From Opisthorchis felineus (Eukaryota > Platyhelminthes > Trematoda > Opisthorchiida > Opisthorchiidae), in NCBI GenBank assembly GCA_004794785.1, contig SJOL01004294.1, forward strand, positions 19,141 to 83,140: a stretch of 64,000 nucleotides of DNA, given 5' to 3'. The position numbers and the translations under genes are program-made. The notes below the pieces were generated by a model. The model saw only the letters and a list, made by a program, of their open reading frames with translations, was not told the DNA's origin and did not search any database. This document shows positions 13,355 through 24,500 of the stretch, one piece after another (position 1 is the stretch's first letter; every line of letters starts with the position of its first letter).

Positions 13355-14044
13355 GTTTGTTGCCTAGGTAGTGCATAAACTAATTCATAACTTCTGGGTT
13401 CGCTTCCAGAAGAACACACTGCAACGTCATAGCATGATGGGCTATACGTCCAACCGCATGCTCTAATATACACGGCAGAGAACCGTATAGGAATCATGAA
13501 GTGGATATAGCACAATGACCGCCAAAACTGACCTCGGCACCATTGTTTATGTTTACGTTCATGTGGACCTCCCGTGACTCAATAGCAAGCCCAAGACACC
13601 TCTCAAGCAGATTGTTAACTTGCAGGCATGTTTATTTTTAATGCCTACACGAGGAAAGTAAAGAACTCACACCAGCTGCGTCGGGTTGTTTTTGGATAGA
13701 ACTCACAGATAAATCACGATTTTTCCCCTCCTTTGGGTCATGTCAAAATGTGGCATGAAATCTGAACGTTACCAAGCAGCTGAACATTTGTGTATTAGGA
13801 AACGTTAGATCGATCCAGCTGAGTAAAAGTATCCTGATAATGAAGTCTACTAAAAATTTGTAAAAAGAAGGGATCCATTCTATCAGACAGACAAGAAACC
13901 AAGCTGGATACAATTGCACAAAACAACATTCTCACTAAGAATGTTGCCTTAAGGTTCTACTGCCGAATTTCACTACGCACTGCTTTAGTCACTTGGAATC
14001 AAAACCCCTAGACTGCAAGGTTCATCGGAAAGTTTATAGTCCGT
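13355..14044. other. no gene recognised
   Basis: Nothing nameable is visible in this stretch before the PLE repeat block. Confidence 0.4.
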
Positions 14045-14530
14045 TTGAGGAGAAATAGCTTATTTAAACGCAACACACCACTCATAAAGTTGCTGAAAAC
14101 TCTTCGACAGCACATTCGGTTGAAGAACATCATGAACGAGAGATTCAGCCGGAATTTAGGTGGGTCTCCCGTCAAAACCAAATTGGCATGCGAATGAGTG
14201 TACCTGGAAAATTCCGCGCAATTTGGGCTCAAGGCGAACATAAGCTTGACGGAAGCACGGAGACTGCGCCCACCTGATGAGCCCCGAGAAGGGCGAAACT
14301 GGTCGTGGGCTGTCAAAGAATTTCCAGTAACCCTCTGAGTAGTGTGTTACGTCTAAACAACAACGTATTGCGACATCTCGAATATCGTATCAAGTGAAAC
14401 ACGGGATGGAGTGGTGTAGCATATTTAGTTGAACAGGAACATCGTAAACGAGAAATTCAGCTGAAATTTAGGTGAGTCTCCCGTGAAAATCAAATAGGTA
14501 AGTAGATGAGTGTATTTATAGGAGATATAG
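14045..14530 (+). mobile_element. Penelope-like element pseudo-LTRs in tandem
   Basis: Two direct copies of one unit start at 14108 (cagcacatt...) and 14417 (tagcatatt...), a period of 309 bp. Unit 1 contains the hammerhead at 14266-14314. Unit 2 stops near 14530, before its ribozyme. Immediately upstream, 14045-14107 is the same family in the opposite orientation, corresponding to sequence just downstream of the ribozyme, so unit 1 is preceded by a head-to-head inverted piece. Tandem pseudo-LTRs and inverted leading pieces are known traits of Penelope-like retroelements. No reverse transcriptase lies next to this block, so it is a repeat-only remnant. Confidence 0.75.
14266..14314 (+). ncRNA. 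type I hammerhead ribozyme in PLE pseudo-LTR, intact core
   Basis: All core positions fit the hammerhead consensus. The stem I 5' strand is gcgcccac, ending at 14273. CTGATGA is at 14274-14280. Stem II is g-ccc (14281-14284) paired with ggg-c (14291-14294) around a six-base loop. GAAA is at 14295-14298. Helix III is only two pairs (A14298-T14303, C14299-G14302) with a two-base loop. The cleavage-site C is 14304. The stem I 3' strand gtgggc (14305-14310) forms six Watson-Crick pairs with gcccac (14268-14273). Such very short helix III forms are known from PLE and retrozyme hammerheads, which often act as dimers; the tandem arrangement here would suit that. Activity is inferred, not shown. Confidence 0.85.
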
Positions 14531-14997
14531 TTCAGTTTTAAGTGGCAAACCAAAAATGCACCACTGAATTGTGACGCCCCAGAGGACGGTCTTCCCAGAG
14601 GTGGGTCTGTGTCATGCTGATATTCATCTTTTCTATCATGGGACTGTCTTAAGAAACGCTCGCTCCTTTTTATAACCACTCCATCATTTAGCACTAAATA
14701 GTATACCCCTTTTTCTTCCAAAGTTTAAAGTCATTACCAGATTGTACGATCCCTTCTTCAAGTAATAAACAAGGTGGTCCGAGCCCACAGATGGCGCTCT
14801 CTTAGTAGAGGTTTACGTGAACTTCCAAGGTAACCCAGCATTGTGAATGGCAAACTAAGTTTCTTTATCTCAGATTGTGGACAGTGTTTCCTTCTCCACC
14901 TCTAGACTATGGTATCTTTGTTCGGAAAGTGACCCAATCTTGACGCTTGGCGGACTTGATTAGCTGCCATCATCGGTTTTCTGTAAAAGCACATAGG
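14531..14997. other. no gene recognised
   Basis: No supported feature is seen here. A 98-codon frame on the minus strand spans part of the preceding repeat and is probably meaningless. Confidence 0.4.
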
Positions 14998-15060
14998 ATA
15001 GTGCATGCTTTTCAACATAGACTGACTAGACTTACAGAACGAAATCTCCAATAAATTTTC
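14998..15060 (+). repeat. SINE family 1 fragment, short
   Basis: It carries gcttttcaacatagactgac, then gacttacagaacgaaatctcc, in the order and orientation of the family body. Only the last quarter of the element is present. Confidence 0.4.
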
Positions 15061-15369
15061 TCAATCTCCTCTCACTACCTGGTGAAGACTGAGTGAACTT
15101 TGGTGACATTCATATTTGTTACCTCACATGAACAGCAATCGCCGGCCACTTCTACACTTGAATTTGCCTACTCAGCTCCTGCCTTCAGTTTGAGGCCAAT
15201 TAAACTGACAAGCTCCCACCTGGCAAAGCCAACAGCATCGTGCAAGAAAGTTTATGCCTGTGTAGGTGAGGTCCAAGTCCTTTTGCATTCTTATTGCGCG
15301 TTATTCTTCCACTTACACGGTAGTACATACAACGTGAAACAGGCTGATCAAAATTAGGCTTGTTTTCTT

Positions 15370-15870
15370 TTTTTTTTTTGCTATGCCATCGACTTATCAA
15401 CTCGCGAGTTAGCCGGCTGTCACTCCGGCGCAACTGCTAGCCCGAGCATTTCACTCCGTTTTCGGATCGCCCAATCAGGACGCCTAATTTGGCGCGAATA
15501 TGCTCACGTGCCCTTCTGTGTGTGAAGCACGGATTATGGCATGGGGAACGATAGATGTCTCTCTCCTGGGGTTTGTGAGTGAGCTCAGTCCCCCCGTTCT
15601 TCGGACAAGACAACACACTGATACAACTGCGTCAGCCAATCATGGAGGGGGGCACACGGTGCATCCGATCCTCCTATGTGTAGGATAGACCGACCGGAAT
15701 GCCGATTCGGCGGTGAGCGCGCACGGACAGGCATAAGTAGCAAAGCTTATCCGAGCTCGCCAACCGAAGGTCCGGTGGCCTTCGTGTGAGGCCAGGATGC
15801 GAAAGAGAGCAACCAACTAGCCCTAGGGTACGGGAAGAAAATAAAGCCGTCTGTGGAACTGCAAGCACCT
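15370..15870 (+). other. GC-rich block, possible first exon or old repeat
   Basis: Base composition is clearly richer in G+C and CpG than the flanks. It starts after a 12-base T run. At 15868-15874 there is a good-looking 5' splice site (acctgtaagt). No long open frame leads into it, so a non-coding first exon near a CpG-rich promoter is possible, but a decayed repeat is equally likely. No TATA box or initiator could be assigned. Confidence 0.2.
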
Positions 15871-16029
15871 GTAAGTAGTACTATCCGAACAACCTTGTCC
15901 GTTGCAGCTCATAGGCTATCTGTCAAGCTGTCAGCAAGACAACCATCAAGCGGTCGCCCCCCCCCATTAGGTTCTCTACGCGTCGATGGATGAAGGACAA
16001 GCAGTTCTCGGTAGTTCAATCATACAGGC

Positions 16030-17065
16030 TCGTCTGGCGTGTTTCTTAACGGATCAGTGAGTTGCAGTATATATCTGCATGTAGAATGCGGATACAACGA
16101 ACGGGCTGCCGCCAAACGTTTCAAAAGTCACTATCATGGTGTACGGTCTAACACTGGAAACACATGAAACTGGTTAACTCTAGCTCAACGGGAGCTTGTG
16201 TGTCACAGGAAAGATAGGTCAACCACGGCCCAGTCCTGTGCTGATATCGTGATCCAGGAAGTAGGAGAAAATTCACACTTAAGCCTAAACCAGATAACTC
16301 AGTGGTGCAATACTTCGAAGTATGTGGTAAGAGTGATTTTACGATAGAGTAAGCTGTGCAGGTTTAGAGGACTGCAAAGACAAGTCCTACGTTACGATCA
16401 TCCAGAGAATCAGCACGGAATTTGGTCGCGATTTTTTGGAACATGCGAATATCTTTTCGGTATTGTTTACGGATGAGTGGGTATCCTATTTGCACAGCAA
16501 ATTTTCGAAGGCATTTCTGGTGAGAATTAATCCAAGTCGATATCGGGCTACGTGAACCCAGCGAAGTCCAAAGACGATGGTTTGGGTGATTCTTGGTGCG
16601 AAATTCATAGAACCGTTATATCTCACTGGAAAAAAGAACTTAATCTTACTGATTCAGACTTATTTCAGCCTCAGCCCACAAGTCGCTCTTAGAAGACTGC
16701 ACTTCCGCAGTTAGAAGCCGAGAGAAACTTCAACGAAATATTGTAGCGACATGATGGTGAGCCTGCTCATTATAACCAAGGCGTCCGGGATGTTTTTTCG
16801 GAAAATTTTGGCACTTGATGGACTGATGGAGGAGGTCCTGTTGAGTGGCCACCTCGATCGCGTGACCATATCCCTTTGGATTTTTTTCTGCGGGGTCATC
16901 TTTAGCACACAGTTTATCGGAAAAGGCCGTCTACGCTGGGACAGTTGAAGGCAAACATTGTCGATTCATGTCTTCGAATAACACCAGTGACACCAGGAAA
17001 GTTTATGGTCAGCTGAGGTTACAAGTTGACTCAGTTTATGCAGACAGCCACGGTGCAGTCGTTTA
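16030..17065 (+). mobile_element. degenerate Tc1/mariner-type DNA transposon
   Basis: Conceptual translation across frames gives a Tc1/mariner transposase in order: an N-terminal helix-turn-helix-like part, a catalytic FTDEW segment near 16470, an HDGEPAHY segment at about 16750 with the second acidic residue, and a WPPRSRD-x-PLDFFLRGHL segment at about 16856-16910 with the third. Clear inverted ends could not be located, so the borders are approximate. The element ends next to the truncated minus-strand LINE that begins at about 17.1 kb. Confidence 0.7.
16380..16950 (+). pseudogene. Tc1/mariner transposase pseudogene (DDE core)
   Basis: This is the catalytic core of a cut-and-paste transposase, a nuclear enzyme that would excise and reinsert the element at TA sites. 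Three family signatures are readable but lie in broken frames: the DE-containing strand near 16470, the HDGEPAHY strand near 16747-16770, and the WPPRS-xD-PLDFF motif at 16856-16885. The final acidic residue is followed by FFLRGHL and an in-frame TAG where the family has a lysine or arginine codon. Several stops and shifts show that it is dead. The third-acid context is typical of invertebrate Tc1/mariner enzymes; I do not assign a subfamily. Confidence 0.65.
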
Positions 17066-17289
17066 GATTGCATTTGATCCAGTCAATAAGCGAGCCACTG
17101 ACTTCGTAAGTAGCTAGTTTCTGCAATTTGAAGTAGTGCCGCACTCTCTCAAAGCCTTTCGAGAAAACACAGGCAATAGTGTCCCTGCTTCAGCTGTTAG
17201 TTGGTCAGACTCGATTCCTTGTGTCCGAATCCGTGTTGCTCTGTTGAGGATATTTTCTTCTGCTCCCGGAACGCTCAGAGATGAGCCCC

Positions 17290-17600
17290 TACGATGTACT
17301 CTATAGATTTTGATAAAACTGAGCATAACCAAGCGATAGTTGGTTGAATGGTCTCGTTCTGCCGCTTTGATAATTTTTTCTAGGGAGGCTAGAAATGTCT
17401 AGCAACATATTCAGAGATTCCGCAAGGTCCACTTGCCGGGACAGAGAGTCCTTGGACCGATGTTATCTATGCCCGATGCGACGTTCCTTCGTATATTTTT
17501 GAACTTGCGTTCCACAGCAGACTCGGTGAAGGTTATGTAGCGAACGCCAGCAGGGATAACATTGGGAGTGTGCATCAGCGTGCAACGCATAGACATGGAG
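17290..17600 (-). pseudogene. reverse transcriptase fragment of CR1/Jockey-like LINE
   Basis: Two family motifs are visible on the minus strand. The first is FKNIRRNVASGIDNIGPRTL (17.43-17.51 kb), corresponding to the 'K...S.G.DGI.P..L' motif before the palm. The second is STNYRLVxLS at about 17.32-17.34 kb, corresponding to the NYRPVSLTS block. They lie in different frames. The following palm motifs do not appear before the element ends, so the protein could not be active. Confidence 0.5.
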
Positions 17601-18879
17601 ACGAAGATGAAGGTATACTGTTTTGGTAAGGCATCGGCTGCTTCTTAGAGTACGGATTACGCTTCCTTCTGCTTGTAACGGGGGTATACCTTGCTTTACC
17701 TTAGGGTTAGAGGCTTAGGGTAGTTTGTGAACCGAGAGACCAGGAATGTTTGCAGGTTTGGCTTATCCTCTCAGAGATGTTGTTGTAACCCAGGAGTAAA
17801 CGGCAGAACAATGTGTAGTTTATTTTAAGTTCGGGGTGGTCGACTAGTTCGTACATAAAGTCCTTGCGGTAATAGCAAACCAGGTGGTGGGAACTGCACA
17901 AATGAGGCTGTCGGTGTGACAGATCTTACGGAGCCGTTAACTGCTCGTTTTTTGGTTGTGGCAGATGGGTGAGATTGTTAGTTAGCTGCCTGCCGGTGGT
18001 GGTGGCTCACTCAGGGCACCCTCTGGTATAGGGAACAAAATTTCAATGTTAGGACATACCGTGTTGACTGCCACTGGGCGTAGCCTGGAAGGGGCAAGTT
18101 TTTTGTTTGAATGTCACACTTCAAGCACTAAGATCACCTTGTCCGTGGACATCAGGCTAACCTTCGGGATTCTTGGTTGGCCTCCTTCGTAGTTGGCTGT
18201 ATGTAAGCGTCCCTTTTATTTGGAGCAGATCCTGGATAAATTTCCATTCATCTCGGTCACGTTAAAAGTTGGCTCTTTGGTCGAGGCGGTTGGACTCCGG
18301 AACGCAATAGAGGAAGATGACTGTTCGGCTTCAGTGAAGTCTGATTTTGAGTGCATTACCGTCTTTTTGGGAGACTTGTTCAGCCCACAGAATACCGGGA
18401 TAGATCCGTTTGGCGACTGTCCCTCGAAGTTGGTATGTCGCAGAGTAATAACTGATGGAGATCCTGAGAAGTGGCTCGTTAGCGTGGACGCAGTCTGGTT
18501 TTCGCAAGACCCCGCTGAGTTTAGTTGGTTTGAAGACTCCATGGGGTGATGTACTGTGTCTCATTGCGCCTCTTCTTCAGCTTTTCGTGCGGCCAGCGAC
18601 AGGGCAGGTGGTTCGGTCACCCTTGAGTATATAACGGTTACTGTATCTGGGGTTTTGTTCGCGGCTTTTTTGAGAGCTGGGAGAGCGAGGCGCCGGTGCT
18701 TTACCGCGGTGGGGATCCACTGGTCACTGGTATCTATAGCGCCTGAATTAGGTGAGAGAGGGCTTTGATGGGCTTTGGTGGTTGCATCTGGTGGCTTAAT
18801 GTCTTGTTGGCGAGTGGGCTGTTGGTGAAACGCAGTCGTTTTGGCCCCTTTTTGCCTATCAGTGACGGCTGTACGGTCC

Positions 18880-19515
18880 TCAGGTGACCTTATGCTTGTC
18901 GGATATGGGTACGTAACACCTCCAGTGTTGCCCATTAGATAGCCAGTCGCTCCGTGTAGTATGAACATACGGCTGATAGACATCTGACAAGCGAACTCTT
19001 CGAATTGGTACCTCAAAACCAGTGTTTCTTTGCATTCTTGGTGTGCTCACGGATATCTTCGGTGCTCTGGTTGGGGCACGTGAGATAGAGCCAGCTGCCA
19101 CAGTGGAATCATTCGATACACAATTGGGCTGATTTGTTGCAGGATGGCACTCCGCTGTTTCACTGCAGTCGAGCTTTGTGGAACGTTTCAGTGGCGGTCG
19201 ACAAGGGTGTATTTGAGTACACCAAGGCAGATGGTGTTCTCCTCCTGAGATCAGATGATTGACTTCTGTACGGCACCATCTTTTGAGCTGGTGTAGGTAA
19301 ACTGTTTTGGTCTTAATACTGTTTTTGCGGTTCTTCATCTCGGTGGATTTCCAAAATCCTTGAGATAATCTCCTTCCTAAAAAGTTAAGACGTGTGCTCT
19401 TAAGATCCGACACAGAAGGGTGGAGGATTTCCGTCGTCCCAGTAACACGCCAACGGCGGGCCAACAACCGTTGTGGCCTGGATGCCAATGCAGCCCACCG
19501 AAAGTCATCGGTCAT
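18880..19515 (-). pseudogene. ORF1-like region of the LINE, unrecognised
   Basis: A 211-codon open frame on the minus strand; an overlapping 151-codon frame at 18561-19016 may continue it after a frameshift, and a further frame follows at 18216-18542. The products are rich in Ser, Thr, Pro, Arg and Lys, with no zinc knuckle or esterase motif that I can see. The length exceeds what chance alone readily gives, and the position upstream of endonuclease/RT remnants on the same strand suggests ORF1. Function would be RNA binding by analogy, but nothing in the sequence proves it. Confidence 0.35.
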
Positions 19516-19520
19516 TCGGT

Positions 19521-21329
19521 TGAGGGGCTCAGTCTCATCAAGCCCTCGTTGCTAAGTCACCATACTGTCTTATCCAGGTCAGATGGTCCATCTGTGTCGC
19601 ACCTGAACCGACAGCAAAGCGCCTTTCGTTGCCTGACTCGGTTACGCCGGTGCACGATCATATCCGAGCAACAGGACGATTGAGTTTTTGTCATGCCCAC
19701 CCCCATACGGCCCAGGAAGCGCAGCATCGATGGCTGTCCATGCATGCGCCATATACGCGTGCACAGCCGTGAGGGAACGCAGTCTGTGGGTTGGATGGCC
19801 GGAAAACTGCTCTAATAATCCGAGCAGAGGCGCACATTGTGGTTTGTGTGGTGTAGGTTTTTGCCGGTATGCAGTCAAGCCGTCCAACAAGGTATGACAC
19901 GTTAGATCACCGTGTCCGAGTATGCGGGCTGATCACTTGCCTCAAACCAAACATTACGCGTGTTGAGACAGGGGCTGGGGCGACAGAAGTATACTTGAAC
20001 GAACGGTGACAAAACTGATGTATGTGCCAATTGTGGGCTTGCACATGTGCCCTTTGAAAAGCGCAGTGGCCTGGGGCGAAAATTTTCCATCCTCAGCAAG
20101 GTTTGTGGGCCACCGGCATAGACAACACGCGTGAGCGCGCGCAGACGAAAAATAGGTCGAATTCGCTTTCTAGGTTTTTTTCCTGCAGCTAGGTAGCAAA
20201 ATTGTCTGGTAGACGAGTAATCAATCCGTCCAACGCTGCAAGCCAGCTACGACACGCATAGTGGGTAGTTTAGGAACTCGAACTTGTGCATTACTCAGAG
20301 TGCATATTTGAGACCAATAACCCCTAAATCTCCGTTGTGGATGAAATCTGCGTGATCACTTGCTGGATGTTGCATACAGTTAGGCGGACATCGGGAAGAC
20401 TATGGTAAGTCAAGAGTCCCTGAGGTGTTATGACCTCTCCCAATATGCAGAGTAATCTGTTAGAGCGAATCCTTCGACAGCCTTTGTGTGTAGCGGATTG
20501 TGCAGCAGGACTCAAGTGAATAAGCTGCTTTCGTAGGTAGATGTGAATAACACGTGCTGCTAGACAATTCTAGCATTTCAATTAAATTCTTGGCCAAATT
20601 TTCGTACTGTGTGTGTTAGTTGTGGGTCACTCATTATGACACTACAGCCCTTATTGAAAAAACCGTCTAGTGCTCATGGCTCGACTTTTAACGACGAGGA
20701 AAACCATACTGCCCAAAACTTTTCAGGGACCTTATAAAGACAGTCATGGAAAAACTGACAGCTTACCCTGACCAACGGTTGCAATGAGGTGCGGACACAA
20801 AGGGCAATTGACCGTGTGACCTCTGTTCAAGAGCAGAGTTCAGCCAGTCACTTGACCTCTGCGATTTACAGTGCATCCACCCGAATGCCGCACAGCATAT
20901 GACCAATTTAATCCACTGAGTTTGCATTTTCACCACCTACTACCAGTCAGTATCGTAGAGGACAGTTGGATATGTGTTGGATAATGTGTTGCTGGTTCAA
21001 AATACCAAAACCTGGCCTATTTTCTGATGGTCAATATTTTGTCCTTTGATGCGCTGATACATGGTGAAAATTTGAACAAATTCAAATTAATATTTCTTCT
21101 TGCCGCGGAAATCCACGTTTCACCAATGAGTGACCATAATTTGTTCATAAAATGTCTCAGGTTAAGTGGCTTCCTAACAGCTCCTTTCAACCAGAAATTG
21201 AAAATCAACCAAGGTTTTGGTGTCGTTTCCTTTAAACAACTGCGCCTTTCAATGTTTCGCATCACAAATGCCCTACTTCTATACTTCATGCCTAGTCCAA
21301 TAAAACTTCCAAAATTATATTCATTCACT
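19521..21329. other. no gene; GC-rich first half
   Basis: 19.52-20.16 kb is G+C rich and may be the 5' end of the minus-strand LINE, but I cannot fix a boundary. The rest holds nothing nameable. A 188-codon plus frame starting at 21027 runs through the PLE repeat below and is therefore probably accidental. Confidence 0.35.
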
Positions 21330-21560
21330 TGCCGGAACACTATCACAAGGTTGCCGAAAGCATTTCAAAAGCCCGCGACTGATTCCGCTCTTCTTGGTGC
21401 TCATCAGATAGGCGCAGTCTCCAAGTTTCCGTCAACCTTATGTTCTACTTGTACCTTAATTGGACGCAATTCGCAGAGTATACTCATTCGTACACAAATT
21501 TGGTTCCGCATTGTTTTGCATCAAACCTATTCGAAAGTCTTATTGTGTAAATTTATTTCA
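21330..21560 (-). mobile_element. Penelope-like pseudo-LTR fragment
   Basis: On the minus strand this aligns with unit 1 of the 14.1 kb repeat: a segment around gaatgagtatactc, then gaacataaggttgac, the ribozyme, and a short 3' piece. It has no neighbouring reverse transcriptase and is a solo fragment. Confidence 0.65.
21371..21415 (-). ncRNA. decayed hammerhead ribozyme, antisense
   Basis: On the minus strand, CTGATGA is at 21407-21401 and the stem II hairpin is recognisable. The GAAA element reads GGAA, so core A13 is G (21385). Helix III is reduced to A-T plus a wobble pair, followed by the conserved GTC. The stem I 5' strand gcgcctat pairs poorly with gcgggc next to the cleavage site. 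The A13 change should inactivate it. Confidence 0.65.
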
Positions 21561-24500
21561 ATCTTCTGTGTAAAATCTTCTGTAATAATCTGAAAGAAAT
21601 ATCGTAGCATAACTTTATGGGTTTTCGTGATGCATCGAGATACTCAAGGTATCATCCATCACAATCAAATAAAAGCAGCTAAGTTATTACGAATTACCTA
21701 GGTGGCCCCACCATACTTTTGTCGTTTTGTGACAATGATAATTTCCTTATATCAAGGCCACTGCACCTTTCTTTGTCCATATTGTTTCCAAATGCCTTCG
21801 TCGGACTATAAAATAGTGGCCTGAAAAATCTCAGATATACTGTGATATTTTTGGATGCAATCAACATGCTGGAGTAATTAAAATCGCCCATGGTCAGACC
21901 ACCTGGTAGTCTAATTGTACATGCAGGTGAAGGTCTGTATACGAACAGAAATTTGTCAATTTTACTATAATCAATCGTGGAACCATTGTTGTTGCGTGTA
22001 TGACATGGTTCGGGTAAGCAACTTTTGGGACAAGGGCGTAGTCAAATGGAAAGTTACAGTGGTGGGCAAATAACAAGTTAACAATCGAGTAAAGGCCTCG
22101 ATTGTATTAGGCCTAGACTGAACTTTAGGTGGAACTTGATCGAAGTTTGACTGTGGTCCGCCTACAACCCTGCATTATCCTACTCGGTTTTTCCATCATT
22201 CGAGCATGTCTCGTCGGTGACCCCAAATTTCATTCAGTAGCTTAATTTAGGAAGGTCAGCTGAATAGAAACGACTTTGTTGACTAATACACTATTAGACA
22301 TGTTTCGTCATCCATCTGCTCATCACGTGTCTTATCTTGATGCTGCGTTATTGAGAATTAAATTCACCAGAGCGTCATTTCGATGGGGTACCAGGTGATG
22401 ATAACTATCGGTAAAATTATCTTAACAATTAGGACACAGTTGGCATCCCCATTCCTCCGAATTCTCCTGATGATATTACCAGGTCTAAGTTTAGTATCGG
22501 TGTTCCTTGAAGGTAAGACTCCACAACGTGACTATGTCTGGTTAAGGAAGTTATATGCTTTGCTTTATTCTTCTGAAGGGCCCGCTGAGAAAATTTTTGG
22601 ACAGACCAAGGAAAATGTTCTCAACAGGACAGTCAACTCTTGTTGAGTTTTCAATAAACGCGAGAAACCTCCATAAGAGCTGGGGTGTTGCAGCTATTCT
22701 AAACCGTGTTGGAAAACAACCCGAGGGTGAAACCATGTCTTGGATCTCGAGCAGCCTAACCATGGTCGGTGAAAAGTGTAGAGTTACGAAGCAACTCTAT
22801 TCTCACCGTTATCTGGTGGCTCGTTAAATGAACGAACAGTATTCGGAAAGTGTTTGTTTACTTTCCTGACCTGATTAGGCAAAATAAGTTGTAATTTTTA
22901 TCATTCATGAAACAAGAGCCTAAATTTTTGCCTCAACATTTAGGCATGTCCACACAGATGAACTTATTAGTGATATTCATGCACTGCATTTCAAACTGTA
23001 GTGTAATTGCACAATGAAATTACGCACTTCATAGACTGACAATCCGGTGTACAAATTGCGGTTTGGGAAAATTAGATTGGCCGAGCGAATGATATAAGTA
23101 GCGATAGTTGGTTCTAGTGCTGTAGTCTGCTGTACGCAGTTGACACACGTCTGTAATAGATTGCGGAATTACACACACACAAACGTGGTTAAAAATAGCA
23201 CGACGCACACTAAAGACGCTCAAATCAAAACCTGTGATGTCAGCGACCAAATACTTAATGAACAAATGAACCAATCTTTTAATGATATCCAAGTACAGGT
23301 GCAGGTGTGGCAGCTATCGAGGCACAGTAACACAAACGAAGAACAGACCGATTTTGAACACGTTTGTTCAGCTACGAAGCAATCCTATCATCACCGACAG
23401 ATTGCGTAATATTCAGTCGTATTCATCACCCACTGTTACCTGTAGAGCTATTTGGGACGCTATGCATCGCGTGAACAGAGTTGAAGACACACCAGCGCAT
23501 GTTCAAACGAACTTCACTTGTACCCTCATTTAGAACACAACATGCATCCAGAAACTGATTTCATTGTTGGAAAAAATGAGAACGTTACAATGAAAGTATA
23601 CTTGGCAGCCTACTTCATCAACGTTTACGTCATATCTTCTTTTTTGTTATCGAAAAAGAAAACTACAGGTGCACGGTTAGAACGTAAGCAATTAAGCATG
23701 CATAAGTCGGCTACGCCATGGGTTCTTTTGACTGACGCATTGGTGAATCCTGCAAAAGAATTTTACGCAATCGCGTATCAGACGCCATTGTTTTTATGTG
23801 TGAATGCATGGGATTTGCCCGGCTCTTTGGGCAGTATTTTCATTATGAAACGTCCGGCTTAGTTAGTGAGCTTTGGATTGGGAAAGCTATTCTGATAGTA
23901 TGATTATTCACCAGAATTCTGGCCAGAAAACTATCAGATTTACTGCCCAATGCCAAGTCGATGTATTTCGAAAAACGTTCATCAGAAAAAATTTGTAGTA
24001 TACCTTTAAACGCCAGCATTAATACCAAGTAGTACATCTGCACACGTGCCCAGTTTAGACTTTTCAAGCCACAAGTTCCCCTTGTTACTGATCCGCATCC
24101 CTTTACCTTGCCAGTGATCTGGTGGATTTATTTCGCGATAGTCTCAAACGCGTTTCCCCACCTGAATTATCTCCGATCTCAATCGTTGACGTCTAAGTTC
24201 ACAGTTAAAGTAATTGCTGTGCGACCTTCATACCCACAGGAAGCGCCATTCAGGAAGAAAATAAACAGATGCAAACACACCAAGCAAAGTAAAGATGTTC
24301 ATGTCAAACCTATACACCAGGTACGCTGCTTCTTGTACAGATTTCCCATGAATGGAAAGGAAGATGTCATCTCGGATCGCCTATATAACAGTTCAAACCG
24401 TGTGCTCACCTGGAACATATGTTTTAGGAGACGGGAGAAAGTGAATGCTAAGCGAAAGCTTGCCACATCTCAAAGCATCCCAGCAAGATCAACGCCTCAA

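Larger units (their letters stand above)
17105..19520 (-). mobile_element. degenerate CR1/Jockey-like non-LTR retrotransposon
   Basis: Reading the minus strand from 19.5 kb down, there is an ORF1-like region (18.2-19.5 kb), a stretch resembling the end of an endonuclease (17.72-17.90 kb, with YRKDF...TLFCRLLLG) and a reverse-transcriptase N-terminal part (17.3-17.6 kb). The 3' part, including the catalytic YxDD motif, is missing: the LINE stops at about 17.1 kb, next to the Tc1/mariner relic. I infer an old copy that has lost its 3' half. Family placement (CR1 or Jockey) is tentative. Confidence 0.55.

Noticed and set aside
21027..21593. 188-codon plus-strand frame
   Set aside because: It runs through a PLE pseudo-LTR with a ribozyme on the opposite strand, so the open frame is probably accidental.
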